64,000 nucleotides of DNA from Aquincola tertiaricarbonis (GCF_000969605.1 NZ_JZUE01000008.1:1-64000); one strand, 5' to 3'; counted from the first letter of the stretch, positions 16,024 to 25,528 are shown. Numbers and translations are program-made. Notes: generated by a model not told the origin, from the sequence alone.

Positions 16024-17445
16024 ATGAACGCCCCGCTGTCCCCCATCCTCTTCGACGTGGATGCACGTCGCCCCGTTCCGCCGGCCATGGTGGCGGCGTT
16101 GAAGGCCCGCTTCGGCGAGCGCTGTTCCACCGCCCGCGCGGTGTGCGAGCAGCACGGCCGCGACGAGTCGCCCATCGACGTGCCGCCGCCCGAGGTGGTG
16201 GTGTATTGCGAAAGCACCGAGGAAGTGGCCGCCGTGGTGCAGCTGGCGCATGAGCATGCGGTGCCGGTGATTCCGTACGGCGTGGGCTCCTCGCTGGAGG
16301 GCCACCTGCTGGCCGTGCAGGGCGGCGTGAGCATCGACCTCTCGCGCATGAACCAGCTGCTGCGCGTGAATGCCGAGGACCTGACCGTCACGGTGCAGGC
16401 GGGCGTCACCCGCATGCAGCTCAACCGCGAGATCAAGGACACGGGCCTGTTCTTCCCGATCGACCCGGGCGCCGACGCCACCATCGGCGGCATGTGCGCC
16501 ACCCGCGCCAGCGGCACGAATGCAGTGCGCTACGGCACCATGCGCGAGAACGTGCTCGGCCTGACGGTGGTCACCGCCAGCGGCGAGGTCATCCGCACCG
16601 GCACCCGCGCGCGCAAGAGCAGCGCCGGCTACGACCTGACCCGCCTGTTCGTCGGCAGCGAAGGCACGCTGGGCGTGATGACCGAGGTGACGCTGCGGCT
16701 GTACCCGCTGCCCGAGGCGGTGAGCGCGGCCATCTGCTTCTTCCCGACCATCGACGCGGCGGTGCAGACCACCATCAGCATCATCCAGATGGGCGTGCCC
16801 ATCGCCCGCTGCGAGCTGCTGGACCCGAACGCGGTGCGCGCGGTGAACCGCCACGACAAGCTCACGCTGCGCGAGGCGCCGATGCTGCTGATGGAATTCC
16901 ACGGCAGCGAAGCGGGCGTGGCCGAGCAGGCTGCCACGGTGCAGGACATCGCGCGCGAGTACGGCGGCGAGGACTTCGAGTGGGCCCGCACGCCGGAGGA
17001 ACGCACCCGCCTGTGGACGGCCCGCCACCATGCCTACCTGGCCGCGCTGCAGATGCGCCCGGGCTGCCGGGCGGTGACGTCGGACACCTGCGTGCCCATC
17101 TCCCGCCTGGCCGAGAGCATCAACGAATCGGTGAAGGAAGCCGAAGGCGCCGGCCTGCCCTACTTCATCGTCGGCCATGTGGGCGACGGCAACTTCCACC
17201 TGGCCTACCTGATCGACCCCAACCTGCCCGAGGAACGCGAGACCGCCGAGCGGCTGAACCTGCAGATGGTGGAACGTGCGCTGCGCCTGGAAGGCACCTG
17301 CAGCGGAGAACACGGCGTGGGCCTGCACAAGATGGGCTTCCTGGTGACCGAGGCCGGGGACGGCGCGGTGGAGATGATGCGCACCCTCAAGCGGGCGCTC
17401 GATCCGCGCAACATCATGAACCCGGGCAAGATCTTCACGCTGTAG
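16024..17445 (+). CDS. FAD-linked oxidase, D-lactate dehydrogenase / GlcD-like
   Basis: Flavoprotein of 473 aa of the vanillyl-alcohol oxidase/PCMH superfamily. An FAD-binding domain (about 50-230) includes IPYGVGSSLEGH, IDPGADATIGGM and the SAGYDLTRLFVGSEGTLG motif. A FAD-oxidase C-terminal domain carries HVGDGNFH and GEHGVG, the metal/substrate-binding motifs of D-lactate and related 2-hydroxyacid dehydrogenases. No signal peptide is seen. It most resembles cytosolic D-lactate dehydrogenase (LDHD/Dld2-like), oxidising D-2-hydroxyacids and passing electrons to a quinone or ETF. The next gene starts 17 bases later in the same direction, so the two may be cotranscribed despite unrelated roles. 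Confidence 0.88.
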   Translation: MNAPLSPILFDVDARRPVPPAMVAALKARFGERCSTARAVCEQHGRDESPIDVPPPEVVVYCESTEEVAAVVQLAHEHAVPVIPYGVGSSLEGHLLAVQGGVSIDLSRMNQLLRVNAEDLTVTVQAGVTRMQLNREIKDTGLFFPIDPGADATIGGMCATRASGTNAVRYGTMRENVLGLTVVTASGEVIRTGTRARKSSAGYDLTRLFVGSEGTLGVMTEVTLRLYPLPEAVSAAICFFPTIDAAVQTTISIIQMGVPIARCELLDPNAVRAVNRHDKLTLREAPMLLMEFHGSEAGVAEQAATVQDIAREYGGEDFEWARTPEERTRLWTARHHAYLAALQMRPGCRAVTSDTCVPISRLAESINESVKEAEGAGLPYFIVGHVGDGNFHLAYLIDPNLPEERETAERLNLQMVERALRLEGTCSGEHGVGLHKMGFLVTEAGDGAVEMMRTLKRALDPRNIMNPGKIFTL

Positions 17446-17462
17446 CTGCGCCGCGGCGGGCC

Positions 17463-18674
17463 ATGGCGCGCTTCCTCCTGGCCTGGGAACTGGGCGGCGG
17501 CCTGGGCCACGCCACGCCGCTGGCGCAGATCGCGGCGCCGCTGCTGGCCGCCGGGCATGAGGTGCACTGCGCGCTGCGCGACCTCTCCATCCTGCTGCCG
17601 GTGTTCGGCCCGCTGGCCACGCATCCGCGGCTGACGGTGTGGCAGGCGCCGGTGTGGCAACCCACGCTGAACGGCCTGCCGCCGCCGGCCACCTATGCCG
17701 AGCTGCTGTTCCGCGCCGGCTACCTGGATGCGCAGCGCCTGCAGGGCCTGGTGCTGGCCTGGCGAGGCTTGCTGTCGTCGCTGCAGCCGCAGCTGCTGCT
17801 GGCCGACCATGCGCCCACCGCGCTGCTGGCCGCACGAGGGCTGCCGATGCGCCGGGCGCTGTGCGGCACCGGCTTCTTCATGCCGCTGCGGCGCCAGCCG
17901 ATGCTGGCCTTCCGCGACTGGGAGCCGATGGCGCCACGCCGCGTGCACACCTCGGAAGAGCGGGCGCTGGCCACCTGCAACCAGGTGCTGGCGCCGCTGG
18001 GCCAGGCGCCCATGGCGGCGCTGCACGAGCTGCTGGCGGCCGACGAACGCTTCCTGCTCACCTGGCCCGAGCTGGACCACTTTCCGGCGCGCAGCGAGGA
18101 GCCCGGCACCCGCTACTGGGGCGCGCTGCCCGGCGCCACGGAGGGCGATACCGTGCCCTGGCCGGCCGGTGACTTCGGCCGCGTGCTGGCCTACCTGAAG
18201 CCGGAACATGCAGCCACCGAAGCCGCGCTCGCCTGCCTGCAGGCGGGCCCCTGGTCCACGGTGGCGTATGTGCCCGGCCTGGCCGCCTCGCTGAAGCAGC
18301 GGCATGCCTCGCCCCACCTGGTGTTTTCCGACCGGCCGGTGTCGATGGCGCAGGTGGGCTGCACGGCCGATGCGGTGCTGTGCCATGCCGGCAGCGGCAC
18401 CGTCACCGCCGCGCTGCAGGCGGGCCAGCCGGTGGTGATGTTGCCGATGCATGCCGAGCAGCTGCTGTTCGCGCGCCGGGTGCAGGCGGCCGGCGCCGGC
18501 AGCCTGCTGCTGGAGGGCGAGGTGGCCGGCCAGCTGGCCGACCGGCTCGACCAGGCCCTGCGCCAGGGCCCGATGCGCCAGGCCGCGCAAGGCTTCGCAC
18601 AACGCCATGGCGCTTCGGCCAGCCAGGTGGCGCTGCAGGTCGCGCAGCGCTGCATCCAGCTGGCCACCGGCTGA
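17463..18674 (+). CDS. Glycosyltransferase, UGT/MurG-like GT-B fold
   Basis: A 403-residue protein with two Rossmann-like halves typical of GT-B glycosyltransferases acting on nucleotide-activated sugars. The N-terminal acceptor half opens MARFLLAWELGGGLGHATPLAQ, with the glycine-rich GGGLGH loop near 11-16. The C-terminal donor half has the PSPG-like segment CHAGSGTVTAALQAGQPVV near residue 305, matching macrolide/flavonoid-type GT1 and MurG-like enzymes. The start is the ATG at 17463; a longer in-frame extension upstream lies over the oxidase gene in another frame and is not coding. Donor and acceptor are unknown. It ends 15 bases from the convergent ycgB gene. Confidence 0.82.
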   Translation: MARFLLAWELGGGLGHATPLAQIAAPLLAAGHEVHCALRDLSILLPVFGPLATHPRLTVWQAPVWQPTLNGLPPPATYAELLFRAGYLDAQRLQGLVLAWRGLLSSLQPQLLLADHAPTALLAARGLPMRRALCGTGFFMPLRRQPMLAFRDWEPMAPRRVHTSEERALATCNQVLAPLGQAPMAALHELLAADERFLLTWPELDHFPARSEEPGTRYWGALPGATEGDTVPWPAGDFGRVLAYLKPEHAATEAALACLQAGPWSTVAYVPGLAASLKQRHASPHLVFSDRPVSMAQVGCTADAVLCHAGSGTVTAALQAGQPVVMLPMHAEQLLFARRVQAAGAGSLLLEGEVAGQLADRLDQALRQGPMRQAAQGFAQRHGASASQVALQVAQRCIQLATG

Positions 18675-18689
18675 GCGCCGGCCGGCGCT
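18674..18689. terminator. Palindrome between convergent genes, possible bidirectional terminator
   Basis: A perfect 16-base palindrome AGCGCCGGCCGGCGCT fills the gap between the stop codons of the glycosyltransferase (rightward) and ycgB (leftward). It could fold on either transcript, but there is no T-tract, so Rho-independent termination is only a possibility. Confidence 0.35.
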
Positions 18690-20249
18690 TCAGGTCGGCG
18701 CCGGCACCGTCCAGCGCTTGGTGACGTCGCCCTTGGCGTTGGTGCTTTCCAGGTGCACGCCGAAGCCCCACAGCCGGGCCACGTGGCGCAGCACTTCCTG
18801 CGCGCCGTCGTGCAGCGGCCGGTCGTTGTGCTGGGTGTGGCGCAGCGTGAGCGAGCGGTCTCCGCGCAGGTTCACGTTCCACACCTGGATGTTGGGCTCG
18901 CGCGAGCCCAGGTCGTACTGGTGCGACAGGGCTTCGCGCACGCGCTTGTAGCCGTTGTCGTCATGGATGGCCGAGACCTCCAGTTCGCTGTCCTTCTCGT
19001 CGTCGACGATGGCGAACAGCCGCAGCTCGCGCATCAGTTTCGGGCTCAGGTACTGGCCGATGAAGCTCTCGTCCTTGAAGTTGCGCATCGCATGGTCCAG
19101 CGTCGGCAGCCAGTCGCTGCCGGCGATCTCGGGGAACCACTCGCGGTCTTCGTCCGTCGGCTTCTCGCACACGCGCTTGAGGTCGGTGTACATCGCAAAG
19201 CCCAGCGCATAGGGGTTGATGCCGCTGTAGGCCCGGTGCCCCACCGGCGGCTGGTAGATCACGTTGGTGTGCGACTTCAGCCACTCGATCATCACGCCGT
19301 CGGTCAGGTAGCCGTCGTCGTACATGGTGTTGAGCAGCTTGTGGTGCCAGAAGGTGGCCCAGCCCTCGTTCATCACCTGCGTCTGCCGCTGCGGATAGAA
19401 GTACTGCGCCACCTTGCGCACGATGCGCACGATCTCGCGCTGCCAGGGCTCCAGCAGCGGCGCGTTCTTCTCGATGAAGTACAGCAGGTTCTCCTGCGGC
19501 TCGTCGGGAAAGCGGCGCAGCTCGGCCGCTTCCTCGGGCTTGTCGATGCGCTTGGGCAGCGTGCGCCACAGGTCGTTGACCTGCTGCTGCGCATAGGCCT
19601 CGCGGTCCTTGCGGGCGCGCAGTTCCTCGGCCAGGCTCTTGCGGCTGGGGCGGCGGTAGCGGTCGACGCCATGGTTGGCCAGCGCATGGCACGAGTCGAT
19701 GAATTCCTCCACCTTCTCCAGCCCGTGGCGCTCCTCGCACTCGGCCACGTAGTTCTTGGCATAGACCAGGTAGTCGATGATCGACGACGCATCGGTCCAC
19801 ATGCGGAACAGGTAGTTGCCCTTGAAGAAGCTGTTGTGGCCATAGGCCGCATGCGCGATCACCAGCGCCTGCATCGCCATCGTGTTCTCCTCCATCAGGT
19901 AGCTGATGCAGGGATTGCTGTTGATGACGATCTCGTAGGCCAGGCCCATGTGGCCGCGCTTGTAGTTCTTCTCGGTGGAGATGAACTCCTTGCCGTAGCT
20001 CCAGTGGCGGTAGTTCACCGGCATGCCGACGGACGCATACGCGTCCATCATCTGCTCGGCGGTGATGATCTCCAGCTGGTTCGGGTAGGTGTCCAGCCCG
20101 TAGCGCTCCGCGGTGCGGCGGATCACGTCGTGGTACTGGTCGATCAGCTCGAACGACCAGTCGCTGGGCGCGGGCAGCGGTTCGGCGGGGCGCTGTGCCA
20201 GCGGCATCATCTGGCGCAGCGGGGCACGGGGGGCAAGCACGGCGTTCAT
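18690..20249 (-). CDS. ycgB: SpoVR family protein (YcgB)
   Basis: SpoVR-family protein of 519 aa, the expected size. The start MNAVLAPRAPLRQM is preceded by GAAGG; an upstream TTG is less likely. Conserved stretches such as LDTYPNQLEIITAEQMMDAY, the WATFWHHKLLNTMYDDG segment and GINPYALGFAMYTDLKR are family hallmarks. The biochemical role of SpoVR/YcgB is not established; in enterobacteria it is a stationary-phase, RpoS-linked gene. Here it is the third gene of a leftward yeaG-yeaH-ycgB operon, 49 bases after yeaH. Conservation of this trio across bacteria suggests that the three proteins work together in a stress or nitrogen-starvation response. Confidence 0.93.
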   Translation of the reverse strand: MNAVLAPRAPLRQMMPLAQRPAEPLPAPSDWSFELIDQYHDVIRRTAERYGLDTYPNQLEIITAEQMMDAYASVGMPVNYRHWSYGKEFISTEKNYKRGHMGLAYEIVINSNPCISYLMEENTMAMQALVIAHAAYGHNSFFKGNYLFRMWTDASSIIDYLVYAKNYVAECEERHGLEKVEEFIDSCHALANHGVDRYRRPSRKSLAEELRARKDREAYAQQQVNDLWRTLPKRIDKPEEAAELRRFPDEPQENLLYFIEKNAPLLEPWQREIVRIVRKVAQYFYPQRQTQVMNEGWATFWHHKLLNTMYDDGYLTDGVMIEWLKSHTNVIYQPPVGHRAYSGINPYALGFAMYTDLKRVCEKPTDEDREWFPEIAGSDWLPTLDHAMRNFKDESFIGQYLSPKLMRELRLFAIVDDEKDSELEVSAIHDDNGYKRVREALSHQYDLGSREPNIQVWNVNLRGDRSLTLRHTQHNDRPLHDGAQEVLRHVARLWGFGVHLESTNAKGDVTKRWTVPAPT

Positions 20250-20298
20250 GTCGATGCCTTCAGCGTTCGGTGGTGGCAAGGTTGCGGCAGGCGCGGCA

Positions 20299-21591
20299 TC
20301 AGGCCGCTTCCTGCACGCCTTCCTTCTTGAACAGGTCTCGGAACACGGGATAGATCTGCGAGGCGTCGGTGGCCTTGCGCATCGCGAAGCGCCGCTGGCT
20401 CTGCGCCAGCTGCGTGTATTCCTCCCACAGGTTCTGCTCTTCCTCGGCCACCTGCACGTAGGCGAAGTAGCGCACCAGGGGCAACAGCTTCTCGCTCAGC
20501 AGCTCGCGGCAGCGGCCGCTGTCGTGGTGCCAGTTGTCGCCGTCGCTGGCCTGCGCGCCGTAGATGTTCCATTCGGTCGGGTTGTAGCGCGCGCGGATGA
20601 TCTCTTCCATCAGCACCAGCGCACTGCTCACCACCGTGCCGCCGGTCTCGGTGGCGTGGAAGAAGTTGTGCTCGTCCACCTCCTGCGCCTGCGTGTGGTG
20701 GCGGATGAACACGAGGTCGATCTTCTCGTAGTGCTTCGTGAGAAACAGGTACAGCAGGATGAAGAAGCGCTTGGCGAGGTCCTTGCGCGATTCGTCCATC
20801 GAGCCCGAGACGTCCATCAGGCAGAACATCACCGCCTTGCTGCTGGGCACCGGCGTGCGCACCCGGTTGCGGAAGCGCAGGTCGATCGGATCGAGGTACG
20901 GGATGCGGCCCAGCCGCGTGCGCAGCTCCAGGATCTGCGCTTCCACGTCGGCGATGGCGGCCGCAGCCACCGCGTCGCCAGGCGTGGCATCGAGCTTCAT
21001 TTGCAGCAGCTGCTCTTCCAGCTCGCGCAGCTCGCGCCGCGATTCACTGCCGATGGCGATGCGCCGGCCGATGGCGCCGCGCATCGAGCGCACCACATGC
21101 AGGTTGTTGGGCGTGCCGTCGCTGGTGAAGCCGGCGCGGTGACTCTTCCACTCCGGCGTTTCGGCCAGCTGCGTGCGCACCAGGTGCGGCAAGGCCAGGT
21201 CTTCGAAGAAGACCTGCATGAACTCTTCCTTGCTCAGCGTGAACACGAAGTCGTCGGTGCCTTCGCCCTGGTCGCTGGCCTGGCCACTGCCCGAGCCGCC
21301 ACCGCCACCGCCCTTGGGCCGCTCGATGCGGTCGCCGCGCAGGTAGTCCTGGTTGCCCGGGTGCACCATCTCGCGCTTGCCGCCCTGGCCGTGGCCGAAG
21401 ACGGGTTCGCTGATGTCCTTCTTCGGGATGACGATGTCCTCGCTGCGCTCGATGTCGCGGATGCCCCGCTGGTCGACCGCGCGGCGCACCGCGTCGCGTA
21501 TCTGCGTCTTGTAGCGGCGCAGGAAACGCTCGCGGTTGCCGATCGACTTGTTCTTGCCCGACAACCGGCGATCGATGATCTGCTGAAGCAT
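20299..21591 (-). CDS. yeaH: YeaH/YhbH family (DUF444) vWA-like protein
   Basis: DUF444 protein of 430 aa. The N-terminus MLQQIIDRRLSGKNKSIGNR and the segment IERSEDIVIPKKDISEPVF are family marks. A von Willebrand-like MIDAS motif DVSGSMDES is visible near residues 255-263, implying metal-dependent protein binding. A glycine/serine-rich linker (RPKGGGGGGSGSGQ) separates the halves. It follows the kinase yeaG by 30 bases and is presumed to be its partner; the family function is otherwise unknown. Expression is likely driven from upstream of yeaG. Confidence 0.93.
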   Translation of the reverse strand: MLQQIIDRRLSGKNKSIGNRERFLRRYKTQIRDAVRRAVDQRGIRDIERSEDIVIPKKDISEPVFGHGQGGKREMVHPGNQDYLRGDRIERPKGGGGGGSGSGQASDQGEGTDDFVFTLSKEEFMQVFFEDLALPHLVRTQLAETPEWKSHRAGFTSDGTPNNLHVVRSMRGAIGRRIAIGSESRRELRELEEQLLQMKLDATPGDAVAAAAIADVEAQILELRTRLGRIPYLDPIDLRFRNRVRTPVPSSKAVMFCLMDVSGSMDESRKDLAKRFFILLYLFLTKHYEKIDLVFIRHHTQAQEVDEHNFFHATETGGTVVSSALVLMEEIIRARYNPTEWNIYGAQASDGDNWHHDSGRCRELLSEKLLPLVRYFAYVQVAEEEQNLWEEYTQLAQSQRRFAMRKATDASQIYPVFRDLFKKEGVQEAA

Positions 21592-21621
21592 TTGGCAGGA
21601 CTCCTGGGTGACGACGAGGGA

Positions 21622-23544
21622 TCAGCTGCTCTTGCGCACGCGCAGGTACCACTCGCACAGCAGGCGCACCTGCTTGGGCGTGTAGCCCTTGTCGACCATG
21701 CGCGTCACGAAGTCCTCGTGCTTCTTGGCTTCGTCGGCACTGGCCTTGGCGTTGAAGCTGATGACCGGCAGCAGCTCCTCGGTGTTGGAGAACATCTTCT
21801 TCTCGATCACCGTGCGCAGCTTCTCGTAGCTGGTCCACACCGGGTTCTTGCCCTGGTTGTTGGCCCGCGCCCGCAGCACGAAGTTGACGATCTCGTTGCG
21901 GAAGTCCTTCGGATTGGCGATGCCGGCCGGCTTCTCGATCTTCTCCAGCTCCGCGTTCAGCGCACTGCGGTCGAACACCTCGCCGGTGTCGGTGTCGCGG
22001 TACTCGTGGTCCTGGATCCAGTAGTCGGCATAGGTCACGTAGCGGTCGAAGATGTTCTGGCCGTACTCGGAGTAGCTCTCCAGGTAGGCCGTCTGGATTT
22101 CCTTGCCGATGAACTCGGCATAGCGCGCGGCCAGGTGCTCCTTGATGAAGGCGGTGTACTTCTGCTCGATCTCGGCCGGGAACTGCTCGCGCTCGATCTG
22201 CTGCTCCAGCACGTACATCAGGTGCACCGGGTTGGCCGCCACTTCCGTGCTGTCGAAGTTGAAGACCTTCGACAGGATCTTGTACGCGAAGCGGGTGGAG
22301 ATGCCGCTCATGCCTTCGTCCACGCCCGCATAGTCGCGGTACTCGGCGTAACTCTTGGCGCGCGGGTCGGTGTCCTTCAGGTTCTCGCCGTCGTAGATCT
22401 GCATCTTGCTGAACAGCGACGAGTTCTCCGGCTCCTTCAGCCGCGTGAGCACCGCGAACTGGCTCATCATCTTCAACGTGCCGGGGGCGCACTTGGCCTC
22501 GGCCAGCGAGGAGCTGCGGATCAGCTTCTCGTAGATCTTGACCTCTTCGCTCACGCGCAGGCAGTACGGCACCTTGACGATGTAGATGCGGTCGAGGAAG
22601 GCCTCGTTGTTCTTGTTGTTGCGGAAGGTCTTCCACTCGCTCTCGTTGCTGTGCGCCAGCACGATGCCGTCGAATGGAATCGCGCCGAAGCCCTCGGTGC
22701 CCTTGAAGTTGCCTTCCTGGGTGGCCGTCAGCAGCGGGTGCAGCACCTTGATCGGCGCCTTGAACATTTCCACGAACTCCAGCAGGCCCTGGTTGGCCAG
22801 GCACAGGCCGCCGCTGTAGCTGTAGGCGTCGGGGTCGTCCTGCGCATAGGTCTCGAGCTTGCGGATGTCGACCTTGCCCACCAGGCTGGAGATGTCCTGG
22901 TTGTTCTCGTCGCCCGGCTCGGTCTTGGCCACGCCGATCTGCTTGAGGATGGACGGATGCCGCTTGACCACCTTGAACTTGCGGATGTCGCCGCCGAACT
23001 CCTCGAGCCGCTTGACGGCCCACGGCGACAGGATGCGGTTCAGGTAGCGCTTGGGAATGCCGTATTCCTTCTCCAGGATCGGGCCGTCCTCCGTCGCGTC
23101 GAACAGGCCCAGCGGCGACTCGTTCACCGGCGAACCCTTGATGGCATAGAAGGGCACTTCCTGCATCAGCTGCTTCAGCCGCTCGGCGATGGAGCTCTTG
23201 CCGCCGCCCACCGGGCCCAGCAGGTAAAGGATCTGCTTCTTCTCTTCCAGGCCCTGCGCGGCATGCCGGAAGTACGACACCACCTGCTCGATGGCGTCTT
23301 CCATGCCGTAAAACTCGGCAAAGGCGGGATAGACCTTGATCACCTTGTTGGCGAACAGGCGGGACAGGCGCGGGTCGTTGCGCGTGTCGACGGTTTGCGG
23401 CTCACCGATGGCCTTGAGCATGCGCTCGGCGGCGGTGGCGTAGGCCAGCGGATTGCGCTTGCACTCCGCCAGGTAGTCCTCCAGCGAGATTTCTTCTTCT
23501 CGGGTGCGTTCGTATCGTGCGGCGAAGCTGCTGATCACGTCCAT
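21622..23544 (-). CDS. yeaG: PrkA-family serine protein kinase (YeaG)
   Basis: PrkA-type AAA+/serine kinase of 640 aa. A perfect ribosome site (AAGGAGGT) precedes the ATG at 23542-23544. The AAA-like N-terminal half holds the Walker A GPVGGGKSS near residues 110-118. The C-terminal half carries the PrkA kinase-like domain with a RNEIVNFVLRARANNQGKNPVW region. In E. coli YeaG acts with YeaH in adaptation to sustained nitrogen starvation and stationary phase. It heads the leftward yeaG-yeaH-ycgB operon, and the long gene-free region upstream (23545-23957) probably carries its promoter. Confidence 0.95.
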   Translation of the reverse strand: MDVISSFAARYERTREEEISLEDYLAECKRNPLAYATAAERMLKAIGEPQTVDTRNDPRLSRLFANKVIKVYPAFAEFYGMEDAIEQVVSYFRHAAQGLEEKKQILYLLGPVGGGKSSIAERLKQLMQEVPFYAIKGSPVNESPLGLFDATEDGPILEKEYGIPKRYLNRILSPWAVKRLEEFGGDIRKFKVVKRHPSILKQIGVAKTEPGDENNQDISSLVGKVDIRKLETYAQDDPDAYSYSGGLCLANQGLLEFVEMFKAPIKVLHPLLTATQEGNFKGTEGFGAIPFDGIVLAHSNESEWKTFRNNKNNEAFLDRIYIVKVPYCLRVSEEVKIYEKLIRSSSLAEAKCAPGTLKMMSQFAVLTRLKEPENSSLFSKMQIYDGENLKDTDPRAKSYAEYRDYAGVDEGMSGISTRFAYKILSKVFNFDSTEVAANPVHLMYVLEQQIEREQFPAEIEQKYTAFIKEHLAARYAEFIGKEIQTAYLESYSEYGQNIFDRYVTYADYWIQDHEYRDTDTGEVFDRSALNAELEKIEKPAGIANPKDFRNEIVNFVLRARANNQGKNPVWTSYEKLRTVIEKKMFSNTEELLPVISFNAKASADEAKKHEDFVTRMVDKGYTPKQVRLLCEWYLRVRKSS

Positions 23545-23957
23545 GCGGACCTCCTTGGTGGGGAAGGCGTCGGCGGGTCGCAACCCCACCGTCGTCTGGG
23601 AAGTTCTGATGGAGTCCCGGCTGGACAGGCCCAGGCGCCATCAGAGCTTTCCGGTCACTGGCGTACGTGCATCGCTGGTGTTCAGCTTCCTCTATGCCGG
23701 ACAGACATGAAGCCAAGAGAAGCGGGCCGGAAGCCCGTCAACTCCACACGGGTTGAGCAAACTCTGTGCCCTGCCCCGCTGAGACACCCTACCAAAGTGC
23801 TTCGTTCCCTACAACGTGCGGGCCTGCACTTCGGCTGACGTGTGCAGCCCACTGTGCGCCCAAATGCGCGGCGCCGCATGCGGGTTGCACCGCAGCCCAT
23901 GCAGAGCGGTCGGGCTTCGCGGGTCAAAGTGGATGCACCGGCGGCTGGCAGCCGCCT
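23545..23957. other. Gene-free region of 413 bases upstream of yeaG and downstream of parB
   Basis: No convincing gene or tRNA is seen; the short open frames lack ribosome sites. Moving leftward it must hold the yeaG promoter and 5' leader, but I could not pick a clear sigma-70 or sigma-54 element by eye. A few short inverted repeats occur (for example around 23722-23740 and 23868-23882). The parB-proximal end holds the GGCGGCT hairpin listed separately. Confidence 0.6.
23940..23956 (-). terminator. Hairpin just after parB stop
   Basis: GGCGGCT-GGC-AGCCGCC gives a perfect 7-bp GC stem with a 3-base loop immediately downstream of the parB stop codon on the leftward transcript. No U-tract follows, so it may be a 3'-end stabiliser or a weak terminator. 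Confidence 0.4.
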
Positions 23958-24884
23958 TCAGCGATCGCTGACGCCCAGCTTGTCGAGCAGGCCGTTGAGC
24001 TCTTCCAGCGAGCCGAACGAGATGGCGATCTCCCCCTGCTGGCCGCGCGAGGTGGTGCGCTGCACGCGGATCTCGACCGCTGCGGTCAGCTTGTCGGCGA
24101 GGGCTTCTTCCAGCCGCACGATGTCGCGGGCCTTGTCCTTCTTCACGCGAAGCAGCGGGCTCTGGCGGCCATTGGTCTGGCCGGCCACGCGGGCCACCAG
24201 CTTTTCGGCTTCGCGCACCGAGAGCTTGCGCGCCACCACCTCGTTGGCATTGAGGATCTGCTGCGCCGCGTCCAGCGGCAGCAGCGCACGGGCATGGCCC
24301 ATGTCCAGGTCGCCGGCCATCAGCATCTGCTGCACCGGGGGCGCCAGGTTCAGCAGCCGCAGCAGGTTGCTGGCCGCGCTGCGCGAGCGGCCCACGGCCT
24401 GCGCCGCACCTTCATGAGTGAGCCCGAACTCGTCCACCAGCCGCTTCAGGCCTTGCGCTTCTTCCAGCGGGTTGAGGTCTTCGCGCTGAATGTTCTCGAT
24501 CAGCGCCATCACGGCGGCGGCCTCGTCCGGCACCTCCTTGACCAGCACCGGCACGTCGTCCAGCCCGGCCAGCCGCGCGGCGCGCGAGCGGCGTTCGCCG
24601 GCGATGATCTCGTACTGCGGCAGCGCCCCGCCCTCGCCGCCGTCCTCCGCGGCCAGCGGGCGCACGAGGATGGGCTGCATCACGCCCTGCGACTTGATGC
24701 TCTCGGCCAGCTCGTACAGCGAGCCCTCGTCCATCCGCGTGCGCGGCTGGTACTTGCCGGGGCGCAGCTGCGTGAGCTTGAGCGTGCGCGGGCCGCCATC
24801 GGCCGCAGCCGGTGCGTCGCTCACCCGCGGGCCGAGCAAGGCCTCCAACCCGAGGCCGAGCCCCTTTTGCTTTTTCGTGACCAT
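23958..24884 (-). CDS. parB: Chromosome partitioning protein ParB
   Basis: ParB/Spo0J family protein of 308 aa. The start MVTKKQKGLGLGLEALLG is typical; the open frame extends further upstream but overlaps the hydrolase gene. The N-terminal CTPase/sulfiredoxin-like domain includes the GERRSRAARLAG motif near residue 95. The central helix-turn-helix (LTHEGAAQAVGRSRSAASNLLRLL) reads parS, and the C-terminal dimerisation domain ends in LNGLLDKLGVSDR. ParB loads at parS and spreads as a CTP-dependent clamp; ParA (27372-28148) is its partner. Three parS sites are present at 35268, 35457 and 37000. It is downstream of the hydrolase gene rather than directly after parA. Confidence 0.96.
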   Translation of the reverse strand: MVTKKQKGLGLGLEALLGPRVSDAPAAADGGPRTLKLTQLRPGKYQPRTRMDEGSLYELAESIKSQGVMQPILVRPLAAEDGGEGGALPQYEIIAGERRSRAARLAGLDDVPVLVKEVPDEAAAVMALIENIQREDLNPLEEAQGLKRLVDEFGLTHEGAAQAVGRSRSAASNLLRLLNLAPPVQQMLMAGDLDMGHARALLPLDAAQQILNANEVVARKLSVREAEKLVARVAGQTNGRQSPLLRVKKDKARDIVRLEEALADKLTAAVEIRVQRTTSRGQQGEIAISFGSLEELNGLLDKLGVSDR

Positions 24885-24898
24885 GCGGGGATTGTCGG

Positions 24899-25486
24899 CT
24901 ACGCGCTGGCGCGGGCCGGGTCGGCGCCGGCCGGCCGTGCCGTGGCCATCAGCCCGCGCAGCAGCGACATGCCGTCCGGCCATTCACCCAGCCCCGACGC
25001 ACCATTGATGTGCCCCGCCTCGCCCACCGAGATGGACTGTGCATCCCAGTCGTTCACCATGGTGCGCACCGCCCGCAGCTGGCAGAAGGGGTCGTCCTCG
25101 CTGTACACCACCAGCGCCGGGAACGGCAGCGGCTGGCGCACGATGGGCCGCCAGGAATAGAGGTTGGGCGGCATGTCGTCGCGCTCCACGTCGGGTGGCG
25201 CCACCAGCAGCGCGCCGGCCACCCGCTGGGTGTGGCGGCTGTGGGCGGCCCAGGCGGCCACCAGCTGGCAACCCAGGCTGTGCGCCACCAGCACCGCGGG
25301 CTGGTCCGACTGCAGCAGCACCTCCTCCAGCCGGGCCATCCAGTCGCCGCGCTTGGGCCACAGCCAGTCGTCCTGCTCCACCCGCTGGAAGCCATGCCGT
25401 GTTTCCCAGCGGCTCTGCCAGTGGTCGGGGCCTGAGTTCTCCCATCCGGGAAGCAGCAGTACACGAAAATCCTGCGTCATGTCCAT
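24899..25486 (-). CDS. RBBP9/YdeN-family alpha/beta hydrolase
   Basis: Small serine hydrolase of 195 aa, the normal size for the RBBP9/YdeN family. Ser70 sits in the nucleophile elbow VAHSLGCQ, and the family-typical [18 protein letters not shown] occurs near 11-28. A downstream [10 protein letters not shown] supplies the histidine (about 158), and an acidic residue lies in YSEDDPF. The substrate is unknown. Its stop codon is 14 bases before the parB start, so it is cotranscribed with parB; hydrolase-parB linkage is seen in other Burkholderiales. It is divergent from argC. Confidence 0.88.
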   Translation of the reverse strand: MDMTQDFRVLLLPGWENSGPDHWQSRWETRHGFQRVEQDDWLWPKRGDWMARLEEVLLQSDQPAVLVAHSLGCQLVAAWAAHSRHTQRVAGALLVAPPDVERDDMPPNLYSWRPIVRQPLPFPALVVYSEDDPFCQLRAVRTMVNDWDAQSISVGEAGHINGASGLGEWPDGMSLLRGLMATARPAGADPARASA

Positions 25487-25528
25487 GCCTTATCCTTGTC
25501 GTTTTCGATTGTGCGTGAGGGTCAGGCG

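Noticed and set aside
16494-17462. A longer glycosyltransferase start inside the oxidase gene
   Set aside because: The extension overlaps the oxidase gene in another frame; the GGGLGH loop belongs near the N-terminus in GT-B enzymes.
20113-23838. A rightward open frame of 1241 codons and other long antisense frames
   Set aside because: High GC content leaves long stop-free shadow frames. This one is antisense to yeaG, yeaH and part of ycgB, all with clear family motifs, and its product is a His/Ala/Arg/Gly-rich composition typical of shadows.
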